From Ruminococcus flavefaciens (GTDB lineage: Bacteria > Bacillota > Clostridia > Oscillospirales > Ruminococcaceae), in the NCBI GenBank assembly GCA_004554385.1, contig SFMO01000143.1:12347-76346 (forward strand): 64,000 nt of DNA, in the 5' to 3' direction. The position numbers were made by a program, and so were the translations under genes. Below the pieces are notes generated by a model. The model saw nothing but the letters and a program-made list of their open reading frames with translations, searched no databases and was not told the DNA's origin. Of the stretch, positions 17,192 to 26,472 are shown piece after piece; position 1 is the first letter of the stretch; every line of letters starts with the position of its first letter.

Positions 17192-17205
17192 ACATTATAT
17201 ACCGC

Positions 17206-17235
17206 TTGACAAAGGTAATAATATAATGATATAAT
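17206..17235 (+). promoter_or_regulatory. promoter P1 of cttA
   Basis: TTGACA (17206-17211), 18-bp spacer, TATAAT (17230-17235). It would give a leader of about 300 nt. Confidence 0.7.
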
Positions 17236-17396
17236 GTGTTTTGTAAGAGAAATTATACCGATGAAGAAAATAAAATAATACTAAAAGTTCATTTGAATGA
17301 AAATATTACGTTTCATATAGGGCTATATTGTGAAAAAGCGACAAAAAACGGGAATATTAATCGGCAATAATTTTTTGAAAAAATGTACTGTTCTGC

Positions 17397-17425
17397 TTGA
17401 CTTATTGGACTATGTGTGATAAAAT
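17397..17425 (+). promoter_or_regulatory. promoter P2 of cttA
   Basis: TTGACT (17397-17402), 17-bp spacer, TAAAAT (17420-17425). The leader to the cttA start is about 110 nt and contains a small AGACGT/ACGTCT hairpin near 17496-17522. Confidence 0.65.
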
Positions 17426-17540
17426 GTAGTTATGAATTTCTGGGCGGAGTATATATTTATGTATATCACGATCCCGAAATTTAGCCTAATGCATAGACGT
17501 CAACAACATAATGTAACGTCTTGGCAAAAGGGGAATAAAC

Positions 17541-19784
17541 ATGTTAGAGAGGTATAGAACAATGAAGAACTCATTATTCAAGAGAGCTATCGCAGCAGCA
17601 GCAGCTGTTCCGCTTGCTCTTACACAGTGTCTTACTTACGCAAACGCTGTAACAAATGATACTGCAATCGTTCAGGCTCAGAGCCAGGAGAGCACACTTA
17701 ACGCAATTCTTGCAATCCCGGGAGATTCAACCAACTTCAATAAGGAAGGCAATCAGGTTTCTCAGTGGGAAGCAACAGCCACTTCTCTGCTTGGAGATGC
17801 AGCTGGAAAAACAGGCAGCATCAATGTTAAGCAGTATGCAGATAAAGTAATTGCAAATGCCGGCAGCTTTAAGGAAGCAGCTGATTACTTCCTTAACGAT
17901 CTTCTCGGCGACGTAAAGTACACTGTACAGACAAACGGCGATATAGTTATCACCGGAAATATCGCAGAGCCAGACTGGAACAAGATTCTCAAGAACACTC
18001 CTGCTGATGCTCTCAATCAGATAGCAGACAGCTATTCTGCTTCTGGTCTTAAAAACATCGATTACTCAGACGTTAAAGTTGGCGGTGAGTTTACTATCAC
18101 AGTAAAGACTTCACAGCTCCAGCTTGGCAAAGAGATATCTGTTGAGGCTGTTTATGACATAAATGGCAAGAAGTACAATCTTGGCCAGCTTATCCAGTTT
18201 GCTAACGATACTCTTGACAAGATCGAAAATATCGGCAATGCAGAGATCGACAAGCAGGTTGCTGCTGATAAGACTGAAGAAGCTAAGAGCAAGTATGCTG
18301 CTAAGATACAGTTCATCCGTGATAAGTTCGTTAAGGCAGAAAATGCTTTAGATAAGGTACTTGCTTATTCATTCAGCGAGACTTCAAAAGATGCTTCCGG
18401 CAATGCTGCAAAGGTTATCGCTAAGGCAAATGATTTTATCAAGTCTCACGGCTTCAACAAGCAGCTTCCTCCTACAGCTACAGATATAGCTGCTGATTCA
18501 AGAGTTGCTAATGCATTCGCTAAGATCAGCACGATCACAAACGGCAAGGCTGAGTTATCAGCTTCTGAGGTAGGCGCTTTCATCGATTCACTCGGCTACA
18601 GAGAGATCGTAAAGGACGGCAGCATTGCTAAGTCAACTCCTGCAAGTGCTGAGATCGCAAACGGCAAGGGTGAGTTCGTTGCTGCATTTGATGATAATGC
18701 AGATGAGCAGGCTGTTCTCAAGGCTGCACTTGCAAAGGATGGCTATGATCTCGTTGGTTCTTACAAGAAGATCACTGCTAAGGTTGACTTCAGCCAGGCT
18801 AAGAAGTCTGACACGGTTGGCTCTATCAATCTCAACATTGAGAGAGTATTCGTAACAGATACAACAACTACAACAACTTCTGCAACAACTTCTTCATCTA
18901 CTACAACTACAACTACAAGCTCAGATACAACAACATCTGTAAGCACAGATACAACAACATCTACAAGCACAAACACTAACACAACAACTTCAACAACTTC
19001 AGACACAACATCTTCAACAACTTCAACAAGCTCAAACACAACTACTTCTACAACTTCAGATACAACATCTTCATCAACTACAACAACAACTTCCAAGAAG
19101 GTATCTAAGGTTTACGCTAAGACAGGCTACACAACAACAGCTGCATTCTACCTCAACACAGAGGAAGAATTTAATAAGGGTCAGATCACTGGTATCGTTA
19201 TTGTAACAGAGTACAATGACGGCACTAAGGAAGAGAAGACAGTTTCTGCTGACAGCATCAGCTTCGGCACAGCAACTCCTTCAAATACATACAAGAAGGA
19301 CACAGCTGACTTCAAGTACAACGTACCTGTATACGTTGACGGTCAGAAGATCGCTGACTCAGAAGGCAAGGACATCACAGTTGAGGCTTACATCGGTGTA
19401 AGAGGTGACGCAAACCTCGACAGCACAGCTGATGCTGTAGACGCTTCCACAGTTCTTTCTTACTATGCTGCACTTTCTACAAACGGCAATACACCTTCAA
19501 GAACAAAGCTTGCTGATTCAAGCAGCCTTGTAACATCTGCAAGAAGCATTTACGATGACTTCGCTGCTTACCTCTGTGATGTACAGCACGATGTTAAGTT
19601 CACAAACCTCACAGGCAAGATCGAGAGAAACAAGACTATCAACGCAGTTGATGCTTCAGCTATCCTCGACTTCTATGCAAGAAGACAGCAGAAGGAGAAT
19701 GCTAATAAGTCTGACGCAGCTATCTGGACAGAGGTCGACAAGAATACAAACAACAAGGACTCAGAAGAGAAGACAGAGGCTTAA
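17541..19784 (+). CDS. cttA: CttA cellulose-binding protein with X-dockerin
   Basis: A 747-aa secreted protein: signal peptide ending near LTYANA (about residue 36), two helical/beta modules over about 40-435, a Thr/Ser linker (about 439-518), an X module (about 520-620), and a dockerin (about 620-733) with GDANLDSTADAVDAS and NAVDASAILDFYA. In R. flavefaciens, CttA binds cellulose through two N-terminal modules and attaches to ScaE cohesin by its X-dockerin, so it adheres the cell to fibre. Position, length and C-terminal match to ScaB support this; the binding modules have no motif I can name. A second ATG at residue 8 also has a GAGAGG site, so the exact start is uncertain. It has its own promoters. 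Confidence 0.88.
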   Translation: MLERYRTMKNSLFKRAIAAAAAVPLALTQCLTYANAVTNDTAIVQAQSQESTLNAILAIPGDSTNFNKEGNQVSQWEATATSLLGDAAGKTGSINVKQYADKVIANAGSFKEAADYFLNDLLGDVKYTVQTNGDIVITGNIAEPDWNKILKNTPADALNQIADSYSASGLKNIDYSDVKVGGEFTITVKTSQLQLGKEISVEAVYDINGKKYNLGQLIQFANDTLDKIENIGNAEIDKQVAADKTEEAKSKYAAKIQFIRDKFVKAENALDKVLAYSFSETSKDASGNAAKVIAKANDFIKSHGFNKQLPPTATDIAADSRVANAFAKISTITNGKAELSASEVGAFIDSLGYREIVKDGSIAKSTPASAEIANGKGEFVAAFDDNADEQAVLKAALAKDGYDLVGSYKKITAKVDFSQAKKSDTVGSINLNIERVFVTDTTTTTTSATTSSSTTTTTTSSDTTTSVSTDTTTSTSTNTNTTTSTTSDTTSSTTSTSSNTTTSTTSDTTSSSTTTTTSKKVSKVYAKTGYTTTAAFYLNTEEEFNKGQITGIVIVTEYNDGTKEEKTVSADSISFGTATPSNTYKKDTADFKYNVPVYVDGQKIADSEGKDITVEAYIGVRGDANLDSTADAVDASTVLSYYAALSTNGNTPSRTKLADSSSLVTSARSIYDDFAAYLCDVQHDVKFTNLTGKIERNKTINAVDASAILDFYARRQQKENANKSDAAIWTEVDKNTNNKDSEEKTEA

Positions 19785-19798
19785 TTAAAGCTTAGATT

Positions 19799-19825
19799 AT
19801 CTGCCGTCGTTAAACGGCGGCAGAT
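19799..19825 (+). terminator. hairpin between cttA and scaE
   Basis: Stem ATCTGCCG / CGGCAGAT with a short loop and no T run, so a processing or attenuating hairpin is as likely as a terminator. No clear promoter is visible in front of scaE. Confidence 0.4.
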
Positions 19826-19907
19826 ATACAATTTAATATCTATGATGTTAGCCGCCGTATTTGCGACGGAAAAACATATATAAAAAATCTGAAAGGAAAT
19901 AATAACA

Positions 19908-20810
19908 ATGAAGACGAACACTATTAAGCGTGCTTTCGCTGCAATGGCAGTATCTGCTGTAGCACTTTCAGCAGCTGCAATGAACGCTTCTGCTGAGACA
20001 GCTGTTGGTTATACATCAACAGGTAAGGCAGCAGGTTTCACAGGCGCTTCACTTGAACTCACACAGACGACAATTAAGCTCAGCGAAGCTGGAAATGCAC
20101 AGGAGATCACACTCTCTGTTAAGGGTGATGGAGTTAAGTATGACTCAACTGGTATCCACGTACAGTTTGATGACAGACTCGAGCTCGTTATGAGCGAGGA
20201 TATGGGTGAAGAAGTCGTTGCTGTTGAAAAGCAGAAGTATGGTACATCCAAGGCTGTTAAGGACGGAGATAACGGTATCTTCTTAACATTTGCTAACGAT
20301 ACACCTAAGACATCTAAGGCTACAGGTTCACCTATCTGGACATTCCAGTTAAAGATCAAGAATGCTTCAGCTGCTAAGGCTGGTGATAAGTATCCTATCC
20401 AGATTGCTTACACAGACGGCGATCTTTTCGATCTTAAGGGTGACGCTAATACAGAGGCTCTCCGTGACTACGCTTTCTCTAACGTAACACAGGGCTACAT
20501 CGCTATTGAAGATGTAGTTCCAACAACAGCTTCTACAACAACTTCTACAACAACATCTACAACAACTTCTACAACAACATCTACATCTACATCAACTTCT
20601 ACATCTACATCAACATCTACAAGCACTTCAACTGCTCGTCAGTCAAGCGCTAGAGCTACAAACAAGACAACAACTTCTACTAAGAAGGTAAGCACAACAG
20701 CTCCTAAGGCTAACTCACCTAAGACAGGTGTTCCTGGTGCAGGTCTCGCTGTAGCAGGTCTTGCAGTTGCTGTAGGTACTGCATTTGTTCTCAGAAAGAA
20801 GGAAGACTAA
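19908..20810 (+). CDS. scaE: ScaE cell-wall anchoring scaffoldin (cohesin)
   Basis: A 300-aa surface protein: signal peptide (about 1-29), a single cohesin (about 30-205), a Thr/Ser linker (about 206-262), then a sorting signal made of SPKTG (about 270-274), a hydrophobic segment and the basic tail RKKED. In R. flavefaciens this protein is covalently attached to peptidoglycan by sortase, and its cohesin holds the X-dockerins of ScaB and CttA. The sorting motif has Ser where the classical LPXTG has Leu, which may reflect the local sortase specificity. It is the last gene of the cluster, preceded by GAAAGGA and followed by a strong terminator. Confidence 0.92.
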   Translation: MKTNTIKRAFAAMAVSAVALSAAAMNASAETAVGYTSTGKAAGFTGASLELTQTTIKLSEAGNAQEITLSVKGDGVKYDSTGIHVQFDDRLELVMSEDMGEEVVAVEKQKYGTSKAVKDGDNGIFLTFANDTPKTSKATGSPIWTFQLKIKNASAAKAGDKYPIQIAYTDGDLFDLKGDANTEALRDYAFSNVTQGYIAIEDVVPTTASTTTSTTTSTTTSTTTSTSTSTSTSTSTSTSTSTARQSSARATNKTTTSTKKVSTTAPKANSPKTGVPGAGLAVAGLAVAVGTAFVLRKKED

Positions 20811-20840
20811 TTAATTAGTCCCATCTTAATGGAATAATCA

Positions 20841-20869
20841 AAGGCTCTCCGTTTGGAGAGCCTTTTTTT
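20841..20869. terminator. terminator between scaE and ttcA
   Basis: Stem AAGGCTCTCC / GGAGAGCCTT with a GTTT loop and T run on the plus strand, ending at the stop of the convergent ttcA gene. Confidence 0.9.
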
Positions 20870-21614
20870 AATCTTTTTTAGCAGGCGGAGTCCAGTCAGT
20901 ACCGCCCCAGCCGTCAACATTTGCCCGTTTCATTGCACCGAACAGCCTGTCCTTGAAACCGTGATCGTTCCGCTCCATATCCGCAAGAAAGTCTTTGGTT
21001 TTCTGGCGGTTCGTATGTCCGTCCGCAGGACAGACAGACTTTACGACAGGCAGCTCATTCTTTCTGGCTGCTCTCCGAATTTCCTTTTCGGGAGCAAGCA
21101 CAAGTGGACGTATTACAGTCACATTTTTATGGGTAAGGTAGGTGCTCGGTGAAAAGCAGCCGATCCTTCCCTCCGTAAAGAGATTCATAACAAAGGTTTC
21201 CACGGCGTCATCGTAGTTGTGGCCGAGAGCGACCTTATTACAGTTCAGCTCATTGGCTGCGTCATGGAGTGCGCCGCGCCTCATACGTGCACACAGGCTG
21301 CATGGGCTGGGTTCCTTGCGGACGTCGAAAACGATCTCTGCGATCTGAGTTTTTATTACGTGGTATTCAATGCCGAGGCGCTCACAGTGTTCAGCCACAG
21401 GAGAGAAGTCCATTTTCTGATTGGTGAACCCCATATCCAGCGTAACACCGACAACTTCATAGTCTATGCCGATGAATCGCCTGAGAAGTGTAAGTCCTTC
21501 AAGAAGCACAAGACTGTCCTTGCCCCCTGAAACTCCTACAAGGACACGGTCACCGTCGCTGAGAAGTCCGTAGTTTTGAATTGCTTTTCGCATATATCCG
21601 AGAATTTTCTGCAT
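20868..21614 (-). CDS. ttcA: TtcA-family tRNA 2-thiolation protein
   Basis: A 248-aa PP-loop ATP pyrophosphatase-fold enzyme. It has the SGGKDS nucleotide motif near residue 30 and the CSLCARMRRGAL cysteine pair plus a distal KSVCPADGH Cys segment, which in TtcA ligate a 4Fe-4S cluster used to thiolate cytidine 32 of tRNA. Firmicute proteins of this group are often annotated only as TtcA-family ATPases, so the precise tRNA site is inferred. It is monocistronic and converges on scaE. Confidence 0.85.
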   Translation of the reverse strand: MQKILGYMRKAIQNYGLLSDGDRVLVGVSGGKDSLVLLEGLTLLRRFIGIDYEVVGVTLDMGFTNQKMDFSPVAEHCERLGIEYHVIKTQIAEIVFDVRKEPSPCSLCARMRRGALHDAANELNCNKVALGHNYDDAVETFVMNLFTEGRIGCFSPSTYLTHKNVTVIRPLVLAPEKEIRRAARKNELPVVKSVCPADGHTNRQKTKDFLADMERNDHGFKDRLFGAMKRANVDGWGGTDWTPPAKKD

Positions 21615-21760
21615 ACCATCGCTCCAAATGCATTTTTCTTGATTATAGCATAGAAATCAGAAAATAGCAATAACTGCTGCAAAAATTTAACTAAGCGAGC
21701 AAAAGAAGGCAGCGCCCCGACGCTGATTTTTCACTTTTTTTGGAAATTTGCAAATATATC

Positions 21761-21789
21761 TTGCAAAGTAAGAAAAAATATATTATAAT
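21761..21789 (+). promoter_or_regulatory. promoter of the DUF2500-like gene
   Basis: TTGCAA (21761-21766), 17-bp spacer, TATAAT (21784-21789), about 58 bp before the GTG start. Confidence 0.75.
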
Positions 21790-21846
21790 AGAATAGGTAA
21801 ATTTTCGGGAGTTGTTCCGATAAAGCATTATAGAAAGGAGCGGCGC

Positions 21847-22362
21847 GTGTGCGCCATTAAAACTATGACAGAACAGCTGAAAAACCTGCTCATTTTATTG
21901 GCGGCTATTGTTGTCGTACTCATTCTTGTGATACTCCTTTTCAGCGGAAAAAGCTCTTTCAGACGTCTGCTCTCCCTGTTTCTCGAAGAACGTGAGGACT
22001 ATGAGGGCGGCGACGACTCTGATGAGGGCGGTGTGCCTGTGAAGCAGCAGACACCAACTCAGCGCAGAAGAGCAGCAGTAGAGGAGAATGTTCAGAAGCG
22101 AACCTCTGAGCCTATCGTGGAAATGGCTACACTGGTGAGAAAAAGTGACGACCGTCTGAGAGTTATAGAGAGTACGGGACAGATAAGACTTGTTGACGAG
22201 TATTATGAGCTTATTTTCGTTACAAGGAAGGGACAGAAGCTCAAAATTGAGTGCTCCGCAGAGGCTTACGAAAAGGTGCCTTTCAATCAGCAGGGCTCAC
22301 TTACATACAAACGCAATACCCTTGTAAAGTTCAAGTACTACGAGGATACTGTTTTTAACTGA
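21847..22362 (+). CDS. single-pass membrane protein with DUF2500-like domain
   Basis: A 171-aa protein with one transmembrane helix (about residues 15-37), an acidic, low-complexity stretch (about 45-85) and a C-terminal beta-rich domain (about 95-171). The C-terminal pattern, DEYYELIFVTRKGQKLKIE then GSLTYKRNTLVKFKYY, resembles DUF2500 proteins of unknown function. The GTG start at 21847 has GAAAGGAG six bases upstream; an ATG seven codons later is less well placed. A hairpin-free 130-bp gap with a GGGGCGGCG-type sequence follows before ung. Confidence 0.65.
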   Translation: MCAIKTMTEQLKNLLILLAAIVVVLILVILLFSGKSSFRRLLSLFLEEREDYEGGDDSDEGGVPVKQQTPTQRRRAAVEENVQKRTSEPIVEMATLVRKSDDRLRVIESTGQIRLVDEYYELIFVTRKGQKLKIECSAEAYEKVPFNQQGSLTYKRNTLVKFKYYEDTVFN

Positions 22363-22509
22363 CATCATGGGGCGGCGAAGGGGTGCTCCTTTTGGCGGAT
22401 CAGTTGCATTAAAATGCTGAGCAAATATGTATGGACTCGGCAGCACGTTTTCGCGAAGGGGGCTGACTAAAGTCGCCCTATATTTGTATACATGAATGGA
22501 TGTGCAGAT

Positions 22510-23181
22510 ATGGTAAACTTTAATAATGACTGGGACAGACTTCTGGAAGGTGAATTCGATAAGGAATACTATCTGAAGCTCCGTCAGACACTGATAAATG
22601 AATACCGCACACAGCGGATCTATCCCAGTATGTATGACATATTCAACGCAATGAAGCTGACATCATATGATGACGTTAGATGCGTTATCATTGGTCAGGA
22701 CCCTTATCACGGCGCAGGCCAGGCTCACGGACTGAGCTTTTCAGTCCGTAAGGGCATAGCTCCGCCGCCGTCGCTGGTGAATATCTTCAAGGAGATACGT
22801 GACGACGTGGGCGTGGATAATCTTGGGAAACACGGTGAGCTTACAAAATGGGCGCAGGAGGGAGTGCTCCTTCTGAACTCAGTCCTCACAGTCCGTGCAG
22901 ATCAGGCGAGAAGTCACCGCGGTCTGGGCTGGGAGTACTTCACCACAGATGTCATACAGCTTCTGAATAAGCGCGAAAAGCCGATGGTGTTCATGCTCTG
23001 GGGCGGCGATGCAAAGGCAAAGCAGCAGTATATAACAAATCCGAATCATCTTATACTGAAGGCAGCACATCCAAGTCCGCTTTCAGCTTATAACGGATTT
23101 TTCGGTTGCAAGCATTTTTCAAAGGCGAATGAATTTCTCCGTGCACATGGCTTGGGAGAAATCGACTGGTCAATAGATTAA
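22510..23181 (+). CDS. ung: uracil-DNA glycosylase
   Basis: Base-excision repair enzyme removing uracil from DNA. Family 1 signatures are clear: the water-activating GQDPYHG motif, the uracil-recognition segment LLLNSVLTV, and the DNA-intercalating HPSPLSAYNGFFG. The length (about 223 aa) is normal. The ATG at 22510 (MVNFNNDW) fits the family start; another at 22492 adds six residues and neither has a strong ribosome site. It is followed 11 bp later by metF, so it probably heads an ung-metF-activation protein operon. Confidence 0.95.
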   Translation: MVNFNNDWDRLLEGEFDKEYYLKLRQTLINEYRTQRIYPSMYDIFNAMKLTSYDDVRCVIIGQDPYHGAGQAHGLSFSVRKGIAPPPSLVNIFKEIRDDVGVDNLGKHGELTKWAQEGVLLLNSVLTVRADQARSHRGLGWEYFTTDVIQLLNKREKPMVFMLWGGDAKAKQQYITNPNHLILKAAHPSPLSAYNGFFGCKHFSKANEFLRAHGLGEIDWSID

Positions 23182-23192
23182 CGGAGGATATT

Positions 23193-24053
23193 ATGCATAT
23201 AAAGGAAATTTTCGGTAAAAAGACCGTTTTTTCATTCGAGGTTTTCCCACCCAAGAAAACAAGTCCTGTTGAGGTCATTTACGATACTCTTGACGAGCTT
23301 CAGGGACTTTCCCCCGATTTCATCAGCGTTACTTTCGGTGCGGGCGGAAGCGGAAACAGCAGGTACGCTCTGGAGATAGCCTCAAAAATAAAGGAAAGCG
23401 GCACTATCCCTATGCTCCATCTGCCATGTATCAATTTCACAAAGGCAGAGATCGACGCGGCTCTCAATGAGGCACAGGAGCGCGGTATCGAAAACATACT
23501 CGCCCTCAGAGGTGACATAAATCCAGATATTCCACCCGTGAACGACTTTCACCATGCCAGTGACCTTATCACATACATAAAGTCTAAGGGAGACTTCGAT
23601 ATTGCAGGTGCCTGCTATCCCGAGTGTCATCCTGACGCTGACAGCATGATCGAGGACATCAAGAACCTAAAAGCAAAGGTGGATGCAGGTGCAGATCACC
23701 TTATCTCTCAGCTTTTCTTTGATAACGACAGCTTCTATGAGTTCCGTGAAAAGGCTGCTATCGCAGGCATAAACGTGCCAATTGAGGCAGGTATAATGCC
23801 TGTAGTAAACAAGAATCAGATCGAGCGCATGGTTACGACCTGCGGAGCAAGTCTTCCGCCAAAGTTCGTGCGCATTATGACAAGATACGAGCATAGTCCC
23901 GAGGCACTCCGTGATGCAGGCATAGCCTATGCGGTAAACCAGATAGTTGACCTTGTTGCCAGCGGAGTTGACGGTATCCACCTTTACACGATGAACAAGC
24001 CCTACGTTGCACGTAAGATCTGCGAGGCAGTTTCGGGCATATTAGGCGCGTAA
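23193..24053 (+). CDS. metF: methylenetetrahydrofolate reductase
   Basis: FAD-dependent enzyme reducing 5,10-methylene- to 5-methyltetrahydrofolate for methionine synthesis. The 286-aa TIM-barrel protein has FSFEVFPPKK with the catalytic Glu, SVTFGAGGSG, the substrate segment ENILALRGD, and the Asp/Gln-bearing DHLISQLFFD. An AACGGAGG site precedes the ATG. Its stop overlaps the next start by one base (TAATG), which couples it to the MetH-activation-like gene and points to cobalamin-dependent methionine synthase as the partner pathway. Confidence 0.95.
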   Translation: MHIKEIFGKKTVFSFEVFPPKKTSPVEVIYDTLDELQGLSPDFISVTFGAGGSGNSRYALEIASKIKESGTIPMLHLPCINFTKAEIDAALNEAQERGIENILALRGDINPDIPPVNDFHHASDLITYIKSKGDFDIAGACYPECHPDADSMIEDIKNLKAKVDAGADHLISQLFFDNDSFYEFREKAAIAGINVPIEAGIMPVVNKNQIERMVTTCGASLPPKFVRIMTRYEHSPEALRDAGIAYAVNQIVDLVASGVDGIHLYTMNKPYVARKICEAVSGILGA

Positions 24054-24721
24054 TGGAGCTTTCCAGGATTTCTAAGGAGGAAGCCGCGCGGTATATGGGC
24101 GTCAGGGGAGAGCCTGACGAAGCGGTCAAGGAGCTTCTTGACCGTGCGGAGCGTCTTGTGAGAGAAAAGGTGCGTCCCAAGTATGTGTATCTCGAGACAG
24201 ATATTACATTTGCGGAGGATGGGGTGCATCTGGGAGCTATGTCCGAGCCACTTACAGGCGAGGATATACGCCGTCATCTGAAGGGCTGCACCAAGGCAGT
24301 CATGCTGGCGGCAACCCTTTCTCAGGAGGCAGACAAGCTCATAAGGCAGGCTGCTGTGACGAATATGGCGGAATCCCTTGCCATAGACTGTATTTGCAGT
24401 GCTGCCATAGAGCAGGTATGTGATCGTGCAGAGGAGGAAATATTCTCCGAACATCCTGCGCCTTACAGGACATGGCGCTTCAGCGCAGGCTACGGAGACC
24501 TGCCAATCACATTGCAGAAAGACTTTCTGCTTGCCCTGAATGCTCAGAGGCGGATCGGTCTGACAGTGACCGAAAGCAGCCTGCTGATACCCTCAAAATC
24601 TGTCACAGCTATAATCGGCATATCCGATTCCCCCATAAAGCGAGGCGGCAGAGGATGTGCTGTCTGCTCTATGAATGAGAGCTGTGAATTCAGACGAACG
24701 GGCAGGAGCTGTAGTCAATAA
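24053..24721 (+). CDS. stand-alone methionine synthase activation domain protein
   Basis: A 222-aa protein resembling the C-terminal reactivation domain of cobalamin-dependent methionine synthase. The segment RFSAGYGDLPITLQ corresponds to the AdoMet-binding RxxxGY motif, followed by PSKSVTAIIGIS and a C-terminal cluster CAVCSMNESCEFRR. In many Clostridia this domain is separate from MetH and is encoded beside metF, as here. It would reactivate oxidised Co(II)-MetH with AdoMet. No metH lies in the window. The Cys cluster is an addition relative to the E. coli domain and could bind a metal or Fe-S centre. Confidence 0.83.
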   Translation: MELSRISKEEAARYMGVRGEPDEAVKELLDRAERLVREKVRPKYVYLETDITFAEDGVHLGAMSEPLTGEDIRRHLKGCTKAVMLAATLSQEADKLIRQAAVTNMAESLAIDCICSAAIEQVCDRAEEEIFSEHPAPYRTWRFSAGYGDLPITLQKDFLLALNAQRRIGLTVTESSLLIPSKSVTAIIGISDSPIKRGGRGCAVCSMNESCEFRRTGRSCSQ

Positions 24722-24814
24722 AATTAATATATATCGTTGTTTTAGGCAGGTCATAAATAGTTCATATGTGATAAACTAACTATAATAGCCCACAAAATCT
24801 ATGAAATATTGACA

Positions 24815-24844
24815 TTGACATGAAGTGACCGAAAGTGTTATAAT
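24815..24844 (+). promoter_or_regulatory. promoter of the solute-binding lipoprotein gene
   Basis: TTGACA (24815-24820), 18-bp spacer, TATAAT (24839-24844). Another TTGACA-like box lies six bases earlier, giving a repeated ATTGACATTGACA. Confidence 0.75.
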
Positions 24845-24962
24845 TAAGTAAAGAATAATCAAAATGTATTATTGGGAAACTTATCTCCAATTTGTTATCG
24901 GACATTGCAGAGTATCTCCGATACGGATAAGTTTTGTTGGGCGATATTAAAGGAGTCAGATA

Positions 24963-26354
24963 ATGAAAAAGGCAAGATATTTTGTTTCGGCTATGCTGTT
25001 GACAGCAGTCTCAATGTCTTTTCTTGCATGCAGCAGTAAAAAGGATGACGGCTCTACATACAGCAAGGAGCTGGATTCTTCTGTAAGAGATGAGATCCGC
25101 CAGAATGCCGTTGATTCAGAGCTTCTTACAGGTGATAAGCTTGAAAACGGTGTCATCAAGTGGCTTTCAGACTGGGATATCAACCCCGACGGTACAGGAA
25201 AAAATGTCCCAACCGATCTTGCGGTCTTTCAGGAACGCTATGGCGGTGAAATAAAGTATTACAGATGTAAATACGAGGAGCGCTACGATATGCTCAGCAA
25301 GTATATCGCTTCAGGCGAGGGCATAGACTTCTTTTATGGAGGAAATCTCGATGCCTTCCCCAAGGGCGCTGTAAAGGATATGTTTACTCCCGTGGACGAT
25401 TATATCGATTTCGATTCGCCGCTGTGGGAGGACGTTAAAGAGCTTAATGACAGCTTTAAGTGGAACGATAAGCATTATATGGCAGGTGTTCAGTCTACAG
25501 GCGACAAGACAGCTGTTGTTTACAACAGAAAGACTGTGGCAGAGGCAGGTCTCGATGATCCTGCTGACCTCTTCGCAAGAGGGGAATGGGACTGGGACGC
25601 TTTCGAGAATATGCTGGAAAAATACGTTGATAACAGCAATCAGAAGTACGGAATAGACGGCTGGTGGTTCGAGTATGGACTTATGAATACCATCGGTATG
25701 CCTCCTGTAAGCATGGAAAACGGAAAGCTTGTGAGCAATCTCAGCGATCCTTCTATGGAACGTGTCCAGAACTGGCTTTATGATCTCTATCAGAAGGGCT
25801 ATATCGCCATCGGCGGTGAGGACCTTGGCTGGGACAGCAAGCCTGCTTATATCGGCGAGGGCAAGGAGCTCTTCTATCCCGTAGGATTGTATGAATTCTA
25901 TAAGGAAAAGTCGCAGTGGTCTTCCACATATGGCGCGGACGCATTCTTTGTGCCAATGCCAAAGGATCCGAAGGCTGATGAGTATTATATCCCCACAGGT
26001 TTTGAGTCGTATCTGTTTGTAAGCGGCGGTTCAAACCCTCAGGGCGTTGCAAAGTATCTCGACTGCAAGAGGTTCACTCTTCTTGACGAGGAAACCAGAG
26101 CCGTTGCGGATAAGCAGTTTATCGATGACTATGGCTGGACTCAGGAGATGATCGATATGAAGAACAGTATGCAGGAGCTTGCTGAGGCTAATCCTGTTAT
26201 AGATATATCAAACGGCGTTTCCGAGGACTGCGGTGAGCTTCTTGACAGCAGTCTCAGACTTTCAGCAAGAGGTACTCCGTGGAACGAGACCTATGAAGCG
26301 ATCTATGCTACAGTGGATAAGTATCTTGATAAAATAAACTCCGAGGCAGAATGA
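24963..26354 (+). CDS. extracellular solute-binding lipoprotein (ABC family 1)
   Basis: A 463-aa lipoprotein: signal peptide with lipobox FLAC near residue 23 followed by a Ser/Lys spacer, then a periplasmic-binding fold of the family 1 (sugar-type) class. Aromatic-rich stretches such as WWFEYGLMN, WDWDAFENMLEKYVD and the C-terminal ARGTPWNETYEAIYATVDKYL are typical. No permease or ATPase gene is adjacent, so it is either an orphan served by distant permeases or a signalling receptor. The ATG follows AAAGGAG. Sugar specificity cannot be read from the sequence. Confidence 0.85.
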   Translation: MKKARYFVSAMLLTAVSMSFLACSSKKDDGSTYSKELDSSVRDEIRQNAVDSELLTGDKLENGVIKWLSDWDINPDGTGKNVPTDLAVFQERYGGEIKYYRCKYEERYDMLSKYIASGEGIDFFYGGNLDAFPKGAVKDMFTPVDDYIDFDSPLWEDVKELNDSFKWNDKHYMAGVQSTGDKTAVVYNRKTVAEAGLDDPADLFARGEWDWDAFENMLEKYVDNSNQKYGIDGWWFEYGLMNTIGMPPVSMENGKLVSNLSDPSMERVQNWLYDLYQKGYIAIGGEDLGWDSKPAYIGEGKELFYPVGLYEFYKEKSQWSSTYGADAFFVPMPKDPKADEYYIPTGFESYLFVSGGSNPQGVAKYLDCKRFTLLDEETRAVADKQFIDDYGWTQEMIDMKNSMQELAEANPVIDISNGVSEDCGELLDSSLRLSARGTPWNETYEAIYATVDKYLDKINSEAE

Positions 26355-26472
26355 TAATATTTTCTATGCCTTCGCGGAGTGTCGATATTCAGATATTACA
26401 AAGGAAATAATATAATAAACACACATATATAGAATTTGATTTTGGCTCTTTTTTGGAAAGGAGGCTATGATC

